A stretch of DNA of 64,000 nt from Platanthera guangdongensis. Lineage: Eukaryota; Streptophyta; Magnoliopsida; Asparagales; Orchidaceae. Below the pieces are notes generated by a model, which was not told the origin of the DNA, did not search any database, and was given only the letters and a program-made list of their open reading frames with translations. Positions 35,208 through 48,254 of this stretch are shown here, piece after piece (the first letter of the stretch is position 1; every line of letters begins with the position of its first letter). A program made the position numbers and the translations under genes. Location of the stretch: contig CM077165.1 of assembly GCA_039583875.1 (NCBI GenBank), positions 67,134,757-67,198,756 on the forward strand. Direction: 5' to 3'.

Positions 35208-36930
35208 TGATGAGGAATTTTATAGTTCTAAAAAGTATATCCAAACTATAATCCTGAAATAGGCAAGCACACCTATCGAAATATAGTATAGGAAATGTCG
35301 TATTAGACTCGGAGCCTGTTGAGTACTTCTACTCACTCAAATTGATATTATTTTATCGGAATATAAACTGAAGGTAAATTAAAACTAAAGCTAGAAAACA
35401 AACAAAAAGATAGCACTTGATCTAGAATCCCATTGGATTAAAATGAACCTTCATAAACATAAAGTACGCAAGACTCTTAAATTGCTCACTCGACTGTGGA
35501 GGTTCCTACAGTACAAAAGAGTCTCTCTCGAGCTCATGCTTTTGACTAACCTTAGGTTGATCGATTTAGACCTCTCGGCCAGTCGAAACCCCTAAGCTTG
35601 CTTTAGGCGGTGAACCACTCTATTGGATTTGACTCTAATCCGGAGGATTTATATCGTCCTCTCTCGAGGAGTGCATGCAACTCCTTTTATCTTTGAGTGA
35701 TCTACTCGTATCCGTAACCTCTCGGTCATTTAGGATACGGATCTTGGATCGAAAAACATATCCGTGAAATATGAATTCGACGAAATATAAATCAAAGGTA
35801 AATCGTAAGCGAGCAAAATTAAGAACAAGACATTTGATAAAGAAAAGAAGAGTTTATTTTATTCCAAGCTTCATCATGATCAAGTACTTATGGAAATTTA
35901 GCTACTCATAATTGAAAAATACATTCTATCAGTATGAAATAAAAGAGTACAATTGCATGAAAAGAAAAATCTAAACTATATTGCAAATAAAATAAAATTG
36001 CATAAAATAAAACTAACTCCAAAGATATCCCGAAAATAAGCCATCCAACCGGATTTTCAACCCCAATGTTGGACATAATTACTAAAATTAAGATGGAGTT
36101 GAAACATCAAATATTTAAGAGGAGGTAAATGGAGGGAGGAGATAATGTAGAAAAATATAAAGGTGGTGGTTTCATGGAATAAAGAGGAGCTAGTGGTTTC
36201 ATGGAGAAGTGTAGATGGGAAGTAAATGGTTATAGTAATAATAATAATAATAAAGTGCATGTATTTAACTGTGGCGGTTTTTAGAGAGAGAAAGGGCTGG
36301 TGATGTAGGTTGTATGATGAGGTGCCGGCTTTGACATGTAAAGGTGATGGCGATGGCGTTGTGCATGAGAATGATGAAAATAGTTAAATGTCGAAGACTT
36401 GCTTGGCGCCGGTCATTTTGAGAGTTGGCGATGATGGTGTGGCGGCATCAATTCATAATAATATATTTGTCATGAGCTTGTATGAAGAAGAGCTGAATGG
36501 GTGGTTGCGATATGAAACACATGATCGGCTTGAATGAGTGCAGTGAGACTTTGACTTGGTTTCATGTAGACTGCATGAATTGCTCGGCCAACGTGACGAC
36601 TTCGGTAAATATTTCTTTTGCAAACGTCGGGAGTGTGACCACGTCAATAAACCTACAAAAATAAATATATATAAAATTAGTAAACTAAAATATCAAATAA
36701 ATGATTTATAAATAAAAATATATAAATTATTATTAATTTTATATTAATTATTAAACAAAAATAAATACTAAATAATAGTTATAAATCCTACAAAAATAAA
36801 TAAAACTTAAATTATTTAACATATATCAAAAAGATATAATTTATTAACCAGAATAAATAAAATATGATTAATTAAAACTAAATATTAAACTAAATATTAT
36901 AGTAAAAATACGCGTAAATATTATTTATCA
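35208..36930 (-). repeat. Element A 5' LTR (right)
   Basis: Begins TGATGAGGAATTTT and ends ATTTATCA, 1,723 bp. It is the partner of 30786-32518 and differs by scattered substitutions and a 10-base indel near 36110. The right target-site copy AAGGT follows at 36931. Confidence 0.92.
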
Positions 36931-39633
36931 AAGGTGAACCCCTAATTATTCTAGTTGCTCTTTAAGATTTATCATTCCTACAGTTTACGTTAGCCCTGGA
37001 CTGCCCAAGGTATACACCGTGAAGGGCTCTCGAATGCACTAGAAGCTACGATGGGATTACGCCCAAAGCTCCCTTTCGCAAGGCACTTACTATTATTGGT
37101 TGCTACCCGATTTCCCAACCCTTAATTAATTTTGCTGAATCTAGCCCTAGTGCATTAAACACTTTCTCCCTACGGGAAGGACGATCTTTCACCGATCCCG
37201 AGCGCCACCTAACACTAGCCAACCTCACACTCTACTAATCCTGTCTTCCAAAGATGAACTCCTTTATTTACCCAAACCAGCAACCTAATGAGGATTCAAC
37301 GCTCCAAAAATTCACTACCCACTCTAGTTCAGTTTCCGCAGTTACTATATGCAGACCACCCTATACTCTATGAGGTGTATAAAGGAAGTACTCCGGATTG
37401 TCTTCCAAATCTCCTATAAAATTTACCATAGGTCTATCATAACAAATTTAGTCTAAAATCAGATATTCATAATTTTTCTAATTAATTTGATATTTATTGA
37501 ATTTTCCCAAATGTTTGGTCATGGGCAATTTTTAACATGTGATCTACTCAAGTAATAGCCACCCAAAAATTTTGAACACTAAATAACAGAGATATATTAC
37601 TAGATACAAATTTCCATAATTTTTCAAAAAATATTTGACCTCTAATTAATTTATCCAAAATAATTCCCTTAATCATATGTAAAGAAGGAACTACCAAAAT
37701 TATTCATCAGAAAATTATACCAAAATTAAGAATCTTATTATGGTTCAGAAAGGGCCATTGTGCAAAAATCATAATTTTACAGGCTTGCTAGACATCAAAA
37801 GAATTTAATTAGTTTTTCATTGGAAAAGATACTTAATGAAAAAACCCTTAGAAATAGTCTTCCAACAATCCCATGAAAATTTACAGAGCTTTAAAACATA
37901 ATAAAAGCTACTCTGGCTAAATTTCATCAAATGCCAACAAGTAGTTACTTCATAATAAATTCCTAAGTAAATAATACAAATAATTAAATTGTTATTTAAG
38001 TAACCAAAATATTAATCCTAAATTCATGATAAAATCCCCAGAGCTTGTACTATATTTAGAAACTACCCAGCCCAAATCTCATCACTTTTCAAAGAGTTTT
38101 AGTGACATTTTCCTTCACCAAAAGGTTTGTGCCCTAAGCTAGGCTAAGGGTTTTGAGGGAGTTTAAGGCTTCCAAATTCCCTAAAATTTTGACCAGAGGA
38201 CCATACTAACCCTATGGTCCTTTCCACAAATTTTTAAGTCATTCCAAGGTCATTTGACCCCATGACCTTCAAACCCTAAAAATCCCCTTTAAGGGACCTA
38301 CCCTAGGGTTCTAGGGCTACCTTACTCTTAACCACCCCAAATTCCATTAGAGGGTGAGTCATACTATAGAGAGTCAGTGGCCAATATATCAGCCTCTGTT
38401 GAGGTGATTTGACCACTGAAAACCCAAAGGGGGGGGGGGGTGCTTGACCTAGTTAACCCTAAAAGGGGTCAACCTATGGTTGGATCAATACCTAACCAAA
38501 ACATCTCCAAATGAGATGAACCTTTTACCAGAGCCCTAACATGAGCTCTAGGACCACCCACCCAAATTTGGGGGGATTTTGAGGTGTTTAGGACACCTAA
38601 TTAATTTATTCATGGATTATTAAATTTTCCTAAAAACTATAGAAAAATATTCTCCAAAAATTCTGAATTTTGGCAGGCCCTAGGTATAGCTAGGGTAGAC
38701 TCCCTTCTCAAATCTCAGATCATTTGGACAAAGGATGAAGTGTGGGCATCCATTTGAATCTCATGATAGCCCTAGGTATAGGTCCCACAAAAATGGGTGT
38801 TGTGGTCTAACTAGGACTCCAAATTGAGCGAAATTAATTTTATATTAAACTAGACATCAAGGGCTATATTTTCTATGTTGACACTTTTTCTGTTCTAGAA
38901 TATAAGGGCCTTATTTTTCTATTTTAAAATGAGTGTAGTAAAGGGATAAAAATTCACAAAATAAATCAGATAATAAAATCAAACAATGAACGGCCAGGGT
39001 TGCGTCTTCAACCTCCAGCCCATGGTCGCGATTTGCTCGACTTGGAAGGAATTTAAACCCCATTTTGCAGCCACCCGGCCACTTCCCTGGCCGGCCACTG
39101 CCACCGCCACCTCCGTTGACGTGAGGGCTGCCGTCCGGCGGTGGTTTCACCGCCGGAGGTGGTCGTGTCCGGCGAACCCGACCACCATGTTTTTTTTGGA
39201 AAAACCATGGAAATGAAAACTTGGATCAGCTCAATTGAGTCTGATTCTTGTCCTAAAGGATTCCTACGATCTACCCACGGAAGAAGGAGTTGAGGAGGAC
39301 CTTTAACCGAGCTTGTCGGCAAGTGTGGTGGTGGTGCACCATGGCCGGTGGTGGAGCTTTCCGATGCATTGCAAATTCACTACCAAACAGCCCGGTTTCT
39401 TTAGTTGAAGGGTGGAAATGATTTCTCTTGGCACAGGGAAGCTTTTAAAAGCATCAAATGGGGGAGAGGGAGGGTCATGGATTCAAAGACTTTTATGGAC
39501 ATGAAGGATAATTTTGGCCATGCCTTGGGTTCATTATTTCCAGCCTTGACCAGCCTTGAAAACCCCTTCAACTTCTCCTATTTCAGCAAGGGAGATGAAT
39601 CCATTCTTTGGAATTGAAGGGAGAAGTCCCTTG
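36931..39633 (-). repeat. Chromovirus LTR2, segment 2 of 3
   Basis: Resumes with AAGGTGAACCCCTAATT exactly where LTR1 has AAGGTGAAACCCTAATT. It ends with CCTTG (39629-39633), the left target-site copy of solo LTR B. It contains the GC-richer ORF-like block (38980-39620) equivalent to that of LTR1 and a poly-G run near 38430-38441. No gene. Confidence 0.88.
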
Positions 39634-42600
39634 TGTAAGACCCCTCCCCCTTACCAAGGAGACTCCCGGTCTTATGCCCAGAACCGCTATCTTACGGTGG
39701 CACTAATGCACGGGTTAGTCGACACCGCAACACGCTGATTCTGTCGGCTAATACGATCATATAACCTGTAGGCTAATATGAGAAATAGAAGTATAGCAGT
39801 ATATCAAATCCACTATTCCACAAGTCACAGAGTACATATCATATATATAAATGAAGAGTACAGAAACATAGTCCATAATGAGTACAAAATGAAAGAGTAA
39901 TAAGGGCATATGCCTAGTACATCATATCAACTCTCTCTCTCAAATCAAAGCAGAAGCTAATCTAATACATCAAAACTCGTCCCACCTGAGGACGCACAGT
40001 AGTAGTAGTAGTCTGCTGTAGCGGTATCTGCTCCTCAAGTCTTGCCTCCTCGTCGTGCTGGTGCTCCATCTCCACGAGCTCCTAAAATATTATGGTAACC
40101 GACCATTAGTCAAAAAGACTAAGTCATTTCCTACGCACCTCGCCCCGCAGCTCCTAGGCACCGAGCGGAAGGACAAAGCGGAGGACAACAAGGGGTAGCA
40201 AAAGTGGAAGCAGGTGACAAGAGCTAACTAGCAGTTGTAATAGATATTATTATTCTACTCTAGCAGTTCTAAGTATATAGTACACGTAAGTAAAGTGCGG
40301 TACTAGTAAAGGAAAGAACTGAAAGTAAGAGCAGAAAAGTAAAGTAAAGCTGAAAGATAAAGCTATCTACCATCACAGAGTACCCTAACTTATATAAATG
40401 CCCATACAAATATATAAGTTAGGATTTCCAAAATAACTTATCATATAAAAGAGCCTATACTAATTTATATGATAAGGATCTATGAAGCATATGTCCTAAT
40501 GCGAATGGATGATATGTTATGAATTATGAAACATGCAAGTGCAACACACACACATGACTCTGAGATCCCAGAACTTTAGTTCCCACTTTTCGAGAGCTAG
40601 CTTCACTCTCGGGTACCACCATTGTGGCTACGACAGCAGCGGAGCGGGCATCTCCACTTCTAGGCCGGTATGCACACTGTCAAACCTTAGACACCTCTCA
40701 TACACCTCTGTACACGTCCAAGGTGCACTCTATAGTCTATACGTACGTACTTTGCTGACAACACGTCAGTCTTGTTGGGTCGGATGTGCATTATCGGGGA
40801 TCGTCCTCCAGACCACTGTGTAAAACAACTCAGTGGCACCTCTAACCCTCACACCCGCCTGGTGCACCGTACTCCCATCGGTGTGACGAATGGCCAGTAC
40901 CGCATACCTCGCCACTAAATTAATGCACATGCAAGTATTTCATCTCGAGCCTTCAGCTCGCAGGAACAAACCGTCCTGAATCCCTCCAACCCATCATGGG
41001 TGAGCATATTACAGAAGTCTCCCTCCAACCCATCACGGGTGAGAATAAACCACAATCCCTCCAACCCTACACGGGTGAGAATGAACCACAATGTCTTAAC
41101 CTAGTAGGCTACTCTTGTCTACGGGTTATTATACTTAGTGATTTAAGGTTAATCCCAGGACTGCTCAGTGTATACCCGGTGAAGGGATCTCGGGGGAACT
41201 AGGAAATACGATGGGATTACTCCCAAAGTTCCCTTTCTCAAGGATAATTACTTTTATTGTTGTCTACCCAGGATTTATACCCCAACTCTCATATTACTTT
41301 AAAACGACCCTAAAGACTTAAGGTGTTATTAGGAGCGTGGCGGTCTTCCGCCGGTCCCCATTATTGTTGTTGTCATGGGACTTGCACTCTTCCACACATG
41401 GTTAAGGAATCTTCTAGGAGACCAACCAGGGTTAATTCCTCTACTAAGATCCTCACTTTACTAGTTATTCAGATTCCTCCCCTGGTGGCCCTACTAGTAC
41501 GAACATCGGTGCTAGACCTTTACCCATGTCCCGATACCACCCACAAATATGACCTTCTAATTCCTCTGGCCATATGCCTCAAATTATTTATCCTAGGATG
41601 GTATGGACCTATATGATGAACAGGATGAATTCCATAATTTTTCCAAATTACTTACACCATTAAATTAATTTTTTTAAATGTAATCCCTAGTCATTTTGCA
41701 CATGAAGTATTGTCAATATTAAACCTACTATCCTAGGGATTCTTCCAGGTATATAATATGGCAATTAATGGGGCCTACCAAAATTTCATGCTTTTTCAAT
41801 TCAGAATTATAATTAATTCCTATTTAATACTATATCCACAAATCTAGTATTTTGCAAATGAAGTACATAAAATATTATCTCAAAAATTCTAATTAAATTA
41901 CAGAGCCTTGATAATAATGAAATAATACTATGTCGAGATTTCCATTTACATCTAGGTTGAAATGACCTATCCATGATCAATTTGAGTTATTTACCAAAAT
42001 GCTATTATGGGGACTAAGTACATTATTTGGCACCCCAAAATTCTGAAATAATTGCACAAGGTATAAAACATACAATTACAGCAATATAAATTTTCTCAGA
42101 TTTTTCAAAGGAATATGCCCATCATTTCTACACAAATTTCATAAGGGTAAAATGGTCATTTTGCTCCTTAAACTACTTAAACTTCATCCAACAGAGATAT
42201 AATTTATTTCTAGTATTTATTATGTCACTCCTTAGTCCTCAACAAAAATTAAACATTTTATGATAAGGGTAAACCTATTTTAAATTTATTTCCTAAAAGG
42301 ACCAAATTTCCAGAAATTCAAAATAATGGGATTTTGTTTCCAAAATTCCCACCATTGCTATGAGAGGTGTATTACACCCTCATGTGTCTCTATAATGAAA
42401 ATCATGATTTTTGAATGTTCCAAGTTGGCTAAATACACATTATTTCATTTTAGGCTAAATGCACACCAAACATATAACAAGCAAACACATGCAAGTGGGT
42501 TTACCCAAAATGTAGCTATCCAAATTGGCTGAAATTTACAATATAAACTTATAATGTCCCTAAGGACAGGCCACCAAAATTTGGGGCCATTTGGAGTAAC

Positions 42601-44318
42601 ACAACTCCAAATATTTCATTTATTTTATTTTGGGTATTTTAGTAAAAACTATAGAAACAGTTTTCCCAAAAATTCTCATTTTTGTACAGGGATTAACCAA
42701 GCCCTAAACATGCATGCACCCAAAATTGTGGACCATTCGGATGATTGGTTTGACTTGGGCATCATTTTGTAATTCTGCCCTAGCTAAGGACCAATCCTAG
42801 CAAAATGGTCCTACATGTCAGACCACTGGACCAAATCTCAAGTTAATGGTGGCAACTTAAAGGTGACACAAAGGGATACATTTTTTATGTTCATGTCATC
42901 CTCTGGAAATGGATCTAAGTGCCCTATATTTGACATGCAAGATCACTGAATTAATGTGACAGAAATGTAATTTCATTTCATTCAATAATAACAGAAATTA
43001 AAATGATTTTAATAAAAATGCACAGCACGAATCTTAAAGCGATTTGGATGGTATCCGTTTATCTTCCCCAAGCGTTCAACGGCTGAGATCGAGCCGACCT
43101 GGGGGATATTGCGAGGCCATTTCCGGCCACCTGAGGCGGCGCCACCCACGGCCAACGGTGCCATCACCTTCACGGTGGTGGTGGTTATCCTTTGCCGGTG
43201 ATGAGGCAGCGGGAGATGGTGGTGACGGCGATCCCGAGCGGTAAGAAAAATATTGAAAAATCTCTCATTTCTCCCATGGCATTGGGATCAATTGAGCCTG
43301 ATATCTCCCCTAGTTGATCTAGGATTCTAGTACGGGTAGAGGGACGGTGAAACGAACCTGTGTTGGTGGTTGGCGGCGAGGATGGAGGCGGGTGGCCATT
43401 CCCGACCTTGCTCCAGCGGCACCTCTCGGATTCATGGTTCCTGCACCGTTTCCTTCACTCCAGCTAACGATTTCTACTCTCCTCTGCCCTCTGAAGCTAA
43501 TGGAATCAATATCTCTGGCTTGGAGGGGGGTATATGGGGAGATACAACCAATGCAAGCTCGGTTTGGAGCTTTGGTTGTATCACCCTTCATGCAAAGTGG
43601 CCCTCAGCCTCTCACCTCCTCCTAATAACTCCAAGGGAGGTCTGCCAGCAAGCCATGGCTGAAGAGAAGGAGACATATGGCCTCCTCCCTTAATTTCAAC
43701 CTTCTCTCTCATCTTTTTGGGTGAATTTTCCAATTATGCCCTTGCATGTATTCTCTCTCTTCAAATTGAGGGCCAAGGGTTGACTTTGACTCGTTGGGTT
43801 GGCCTTGGGCTGAGTTGGGTGGGCTTAGCCCAATGGAAATGGGCTTGGGTTCATCTTTCCCTTCTTTAGGCCTCATGTTGACCAAGTTGACTTTTTGAGT
43901 TGACTTGGTCAACATGATGAGTGGGCTTACCCCACGTAATGGTCATGAGCCTAGTGGCACCACCCAACTTGGGTTGGGCCAAGGGGGTGCCCGATTTAGA
44001 CTAATTGGGCCTATAGGTATAGGTTTGACCAAAATTAGGGTCATGGTTGACTTTGGTCAACTAGGGTCAAAGAGTTGACCTAATGGCATGCCCTAGGGTC
44101 CACTTAGATTGTTTTAGGGTTAGGGAAATGTGGTGGGGTCATGGTGTGGTTAGGGTTCCTATTTAGGCTAGTTTGACCTAGTTTGACTTTGTCCCCTTAG
44201 TGGTCCCCACATGCTACAATCCACTACCTAGGGTCAAGCCTAGCTAAATCCCCTATCACCCACCCCATGCCTAACCCAATCTAAGTGAAGGGGGCCAAGA
44301 CGTAACATGGATGTTACA
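39634..44318 (-). mobile_element. Solo LTR B, 4.7 kb, chromovirus-related
   Basis: Ends TGTAAGACCCC (39634) and GGATGTTACA (44318), flanked by CCTTG at 39629-39633 and 44319-44323. The empty site is in LTR1 at 23205-23209. No gag, pol, PBS or PPT is found inside, so this is a solo LTR left by LTR-LTR recombination. It shares blocks with LTR1 in the same order, such as the ACCGCTATCTTACGGTGG start and gggattactcccaaagttccc near 41213, and is a related family. It has its own minisatellite of catcacgggtgag units (40985-41095) and a GC-richer block (43030-43690). No host gene is seen. Confidence 0.88.
40980..41095. repeat. Minisatellite in solo LTR B
   Basis: Three units of about 35 bp share the pattern ccctccaacccatcacgggtgagaataaaccac. 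The position corresponds to the unrelated minisatellite of LTR1 and LTR2. Confidence 0.75.
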
Positions 44319-45313
44319 CCTTGGCCTTCCTTGGCCATGAATGGCTCTCTTTCTCACTTTCTCTCTCCTCCATTAAAGGGCAAATGGAGCTTTCTCTCTC
44401 ATAGTCATCATGAACGAATTTGTTCATCTCCCTAGCCTCTTGGCAGACCATAAAATCATTATTATTAATTAAAATAAAGTTATCCCAAGTGGGGGGAAAT
44501 GGGCTTGTGCTTGGGTTAGCCTATTTGGGCTAATTTGACTTAACCTTAAGGTAGAGTTGACCTTGGTCAACATGACCATTTGGGTTGACCCCAACGGGTC
44601 CTTGGTGACTCATTGGCCTCCCATAAGGTCTATGTAGGGTTGGGTACGGTTAACTTGGCACCTTGGAGGTCACTTGACCATTGGTAAGGGTACTTTGACC
44701 AGATTAGGGCTAGAGTTGATTTGGGTAAACATGACCATTTGGGTTGACCCCAAGGGGTCCTTGGTGACCCCATGGATTCCCATGAGGTCTAGGAAGGGTT
44801 ATGTAGGGTTACCTTGCACTTTGGCAGTCACCTACCCTTAGTAAGGGTACTTTGACCAGATTAGGGGCTTGAGTTGACTTGGGTCAACTTGGCCTCTAGG
44901 GCTGACCCCAATGTGTCCTTAGTGACCCATTGACCTCACTTTAGGTCTAGGAAGACCTGGGCAAGGTTAGTTGGGCACATTAGAGGCCAACTGCCCTTGT
45001 TAGGGCACCTTGCCCAATTTAGGCTTATGGTGGTCCTAGGTCAAATTGGACACTTTGGGTTGACTCCAATGAACCCTTAAGGCTCTAGTGCACCATCTGA
45101 TATGTTAGTGATGTTGTGGTGGGTTCATGGAGTCATGGTGAAGCCCTAAGGTCAAACCCTGGGTTTGGTGATGAGGTTGTGCCATAGGCAGACCAAGGTG
45201 ATTCTCACCATGGCATTCTATCACTTGACCCTTTTTAGCTTCCTTGGGTTTTGTCATGATCTAGTCATGGACAAAACCACACTTAGGGGTTTAGTTGGAA
45301 ATGGGATGTTACA
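44319..45313 (-). repeat. Chromovirus LTR2, segment 3 of 3
   Basis: Begins with target copy CCTTG and matches LTR1 from 23210 onward. It ends ATGGGATGTTACA at 45313, where internal chromovirus sequence of copy 2 starts. It is rich in ttgacc words; no gene. Confidence 0.88.
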
Positions 45314-46880
45314 AATCCCAATAAACAAAACAAAGATTTCGTCCCCGAAATCAAGGTTAAGCCTACAGGAATTTCTATCGAAGAAAAGGAAAGTTGTAAC
45401 ATTCCATAAGAAGTGAAAGATTACATCTCGATGCCATCTTTGCTAAGTGGGGTTTAAAGGGAAACCTAAATCTATGACCAATTCGCTCAATTGGCAAAGC
45501 CAAGATCCCAATAAACAAAGGTTTAGCCTCTACTCTTCCTAGAGCAGCCCTACTAGTTTAAAACAGAAAAGTAGGTTGAATATCTTGAGAGGTTGTGAGG
45601 TATACCTGACTGAACAGCTCTGGATATTTTTGTCACATCAGGTCCTGCAGTTCACAGGTATGCTCCTCCTAGCCGTGGTTTCTCCACAGAACTTTGACTA
45701 ATGGAACCTTCTTGCGATGCAAGATCCGTACTCCTCTGTCATTGATCCGAACCGGCTCCAAGTGAACTGAACAGTCTGAAGCTACCGGTCCATCTGTGGT
45801 CGAAATCTGCTGCTCCGGGCATTGTAGAGCCCTTCTAAGTGAAGAAATATGGAACACATCGTGTAAACCTGTCAGTTCAGGTGGCAACTCCAGCCTGTAA
45901 GTTAGGGGCCCGATCCGCTCCAGGATCCTGTAAGGGCCCATATACCTAAGGCTGAGCTTATTTTTCCGACCACGCACTCGTGAAACTCCGTGCATGGGCC
46001 GGATCTTTAAGAAAACCCGGTCTCCCACCTGAAACTCTACCTGACGGTGTCGGGCGTCGTAGTACTTGGACTGTCGGCTTTGCGCTTCCAACATCCTGTC
46101 ATGTATCAGTCTCACCTGAGCTTCGGTGTCTTCGATGAAATCCGATCCCAACGCCTTCAGATCCTCGTCCTGAATCCATGAAAGTGGAGTCCTACATCTC
46201 CTTTCGTACAAGGCTTCATAAGGAGCCATCTCTATGCTGGTTTGGTAGTTGTTGTTATAGGAGAACTCGACCAGTGGTAAAAGCATCTCCCAAGGTTTGT
46301 TTCGATCCAGAATACAGAGCCTTAGGAGGTCCTCCAATGTCCGGTTGGTGCGTTTCGTCTGCCCATCCGTCTGGAGATGAAATTCTGTGCTGAAGGTCAG
46401 TCGCGTGCCTAAGTAAGCCTGCACGGATCTCCACTCCCTGGATATGAACCGACCATCCCGATCTGACACGATCGTCATGGGCACCCCGTGGTAACGAATG
46501 AACTGCTCTACAAATCTCTGCACTAGTACCCCAACCGAGTCATCTTTTCTGATCGGAATGAATCTGGCCACCTTCGTCAGCCGATCGACGATGACCCAAA
46601 TTGAATCGTTTCCCTTCCGTGATCGGGGAAGGCCATGAATGATATCCATCGCGATGTCCTCAAATTTCCACTCCGGCACCGGAAGTGGCTGTAGTAATCC
46701 TGCGGGGTTTCTGCACTTCTCCTTCACTAGCTGGCATGCCTCGCAATGAGTCACGAAGTATGTAATGTCCTTCTTCATCTTCGGCCAGAACATCGTCTTC
46801 TTCAAGTCTGCCGTCATCTTGGTGATCCCCGGGTGTATAGAATATCTGCTACAATGTGCTTCTGCCATGATGTCCTCCAA
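45314..46880 (-). pseudogene. Chromovirus copy 2 integrase and chromodomain
   Basis: A 403-codon open stretch (46880-45669) covers the whole integrase. It has the zinc finger (H-CSRYSI-HPG, C-EA-C), MDIIHGLPRS, IVSDRDGRF with both Asp present, then TDGQTKRTNRTLED. The catalytic Glu expected in QTERTN is Lys (GAA to AAA), so the triad is broken at a different residue than in copy 1. The C-terminus has PYRILERIGPL, VFHISSLRRAL and VKVLWRNHG, then a stop at 45669 where copy 1 continues QEEHTWEP. Between 45314 and 45668 lie the 3' untranslated end and the TTTCGGGGACGAAATC motif. Confidence 0.9.
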
Positions 46881-48249
46881 AGCTGATGTCTTGCGGGTAT
46901 GTAGACCCTGCCTCTGAAATATAGCAATCCATCTCTCAGTGAATAATATCGCTTCGAATCCTCCTCCAACGCTTGGAATATCGGCTCTGATAATGCATCG
47001 GTCTTCTGTCCGTCCCGGATGCGGACCCGAATATCATCTATGACAACCATCGATGATAGATACTCCATGTACAGCTCTGCATCATTCTCGGATACTAGGG
47101 ATACCTGCATATCTCTGAAAGACCGGACTAGCTCCATGGACATCAGTTGTGGTCCCTTCCCTGAGGTATCTCCTCTCCGGCTCAGAGCATCTGCCACCAC
47201 GTTCTCCTTCCCGGGATGGTAGTGCATGGTGTACTGGTAATCCGACAGGATCTCCACCCAACGCCTCTGTCTGATGTTGAGTTCCTTCTATGTGTCTACC
47301 TATTTCAAATTCTTATGATCCGAGAAGATTTCACAGTGAACCCTGTGGAGGTAGTGTCCCCAAATCTTCAGAGCAAAGATCACTGCACCTATCTCCAGAT
47401 CATGCACCGAATAGTTCTTCTCATGTATCTTCAGCTGTTGGGAGGCGTAGGCTATTACGTGCCCGTTCTACATCAGAACGACACCCATCCCCTGGTAGGA
47501 GGTGTCCGTGTACTCCTGGAATCCCTCGCTTCTCGATAGAAGAGAGAGAATGGGAGCTGAGGTAAGCCGACCTTTCATCTCCATAAAGGCCTCCTCGCAC
47601 TGTGACGTCGAAATGAAAGGGGATTCCTTCTTCGTCAGGGATGTAAGAGGGAGTGCAATCCGGGAGAATCCTTCGACGAACTTCCATTAATATCTGGCAA
47701 GTCCCAGGAAGCTCCGTACATCTGTGGCTGTCTTCAACAGTGGCCAGTCCTGAACTGCCCGAATCTTGGCCGGGTCTACTTCCAACCCAGCACCGCTGAT
47801 GATATGACCTAAGAAGGCCACCTCCTTTAGCCAAAACTAGCATTTGCTGAACTTCACATACAGTTGGTGTTCCCGTAGCCTCTCTAGAGTCAAATTCAGG
47901 TGTCGAGTATGCTCCTCCTCCGTCCTTGAGTAGATGAGGATGTCATCAATAAATACGATGATGAATACATCCAAATACTCCTCGAATACCCTATTCATGA
48001 GGCTTGTAAATGCTGACGATGGATTTGTGAGCCCGAATGGCATCACTGTAAACTCAAACAGTCAGTACCTACTACTGAAGGCAGTCTTCGAAATGTCCTC
48101 CTCTCGAATCCGTAGCTGGTAATAACATGACCTCAAGTCAAGTTTCGAGAAGAAATGCGCTCCTTCCAGTTGATCGAACAACTCGTCAATCCGTGGCAGT
48201 GAGTATGTATTCCGGACCGTCAGTCTGTTCAGCACTCGATAATCAATAC
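46814..48249 (-). pseudogene. Chromovirus copy 2 RT (C-terminal part) and RNase H
   Basis: RT motifs run from [13 protein letters not shown] at the insertion of C to [12 protein letters not shown] (catalytic Asp kept, Gly to Cys), [12 protein letters not shown] and an intact FIDDILIYS (about 47935). RNase H shows YTDTSYQGMG and FSDHKNLK. The frame has stops near 48067, 47837, 47688, 47470 and 47290. The RNase H C-terminus and the linker to integrase are open from 47257 to 46814 ([20 protein letters not shown]). Copy 2 has more stops than copy 1, but its RT keeps the catalytic aspartates. Confidence 0.87.
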
Positions 48250-48254
48250 ACAAG

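Larger units (their letters stand above)
30786..36930 (-). mobile_element. Element A, non-autonomous Athila-type element with gag-like ORF only
   Basis: Complete element: LTRs 30786-32518 and 35208-36930, PBS for tRNA-Asp (35185-35201) and PPT (32519-32535). It is flanked by AAGGT at 30781-30785 and 36931-36935. The empty site survives in LTR1 at 20504-20508. The 2.7-kb interior has a zinc-finger gag-like frame but no protease, RT, RNase H or integrase. It would need enzymes from another element, plausibly an Athila relative such as F. LTRs differ by about 3-4% by eye over the first 320 bp. Confidence 0.92.
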
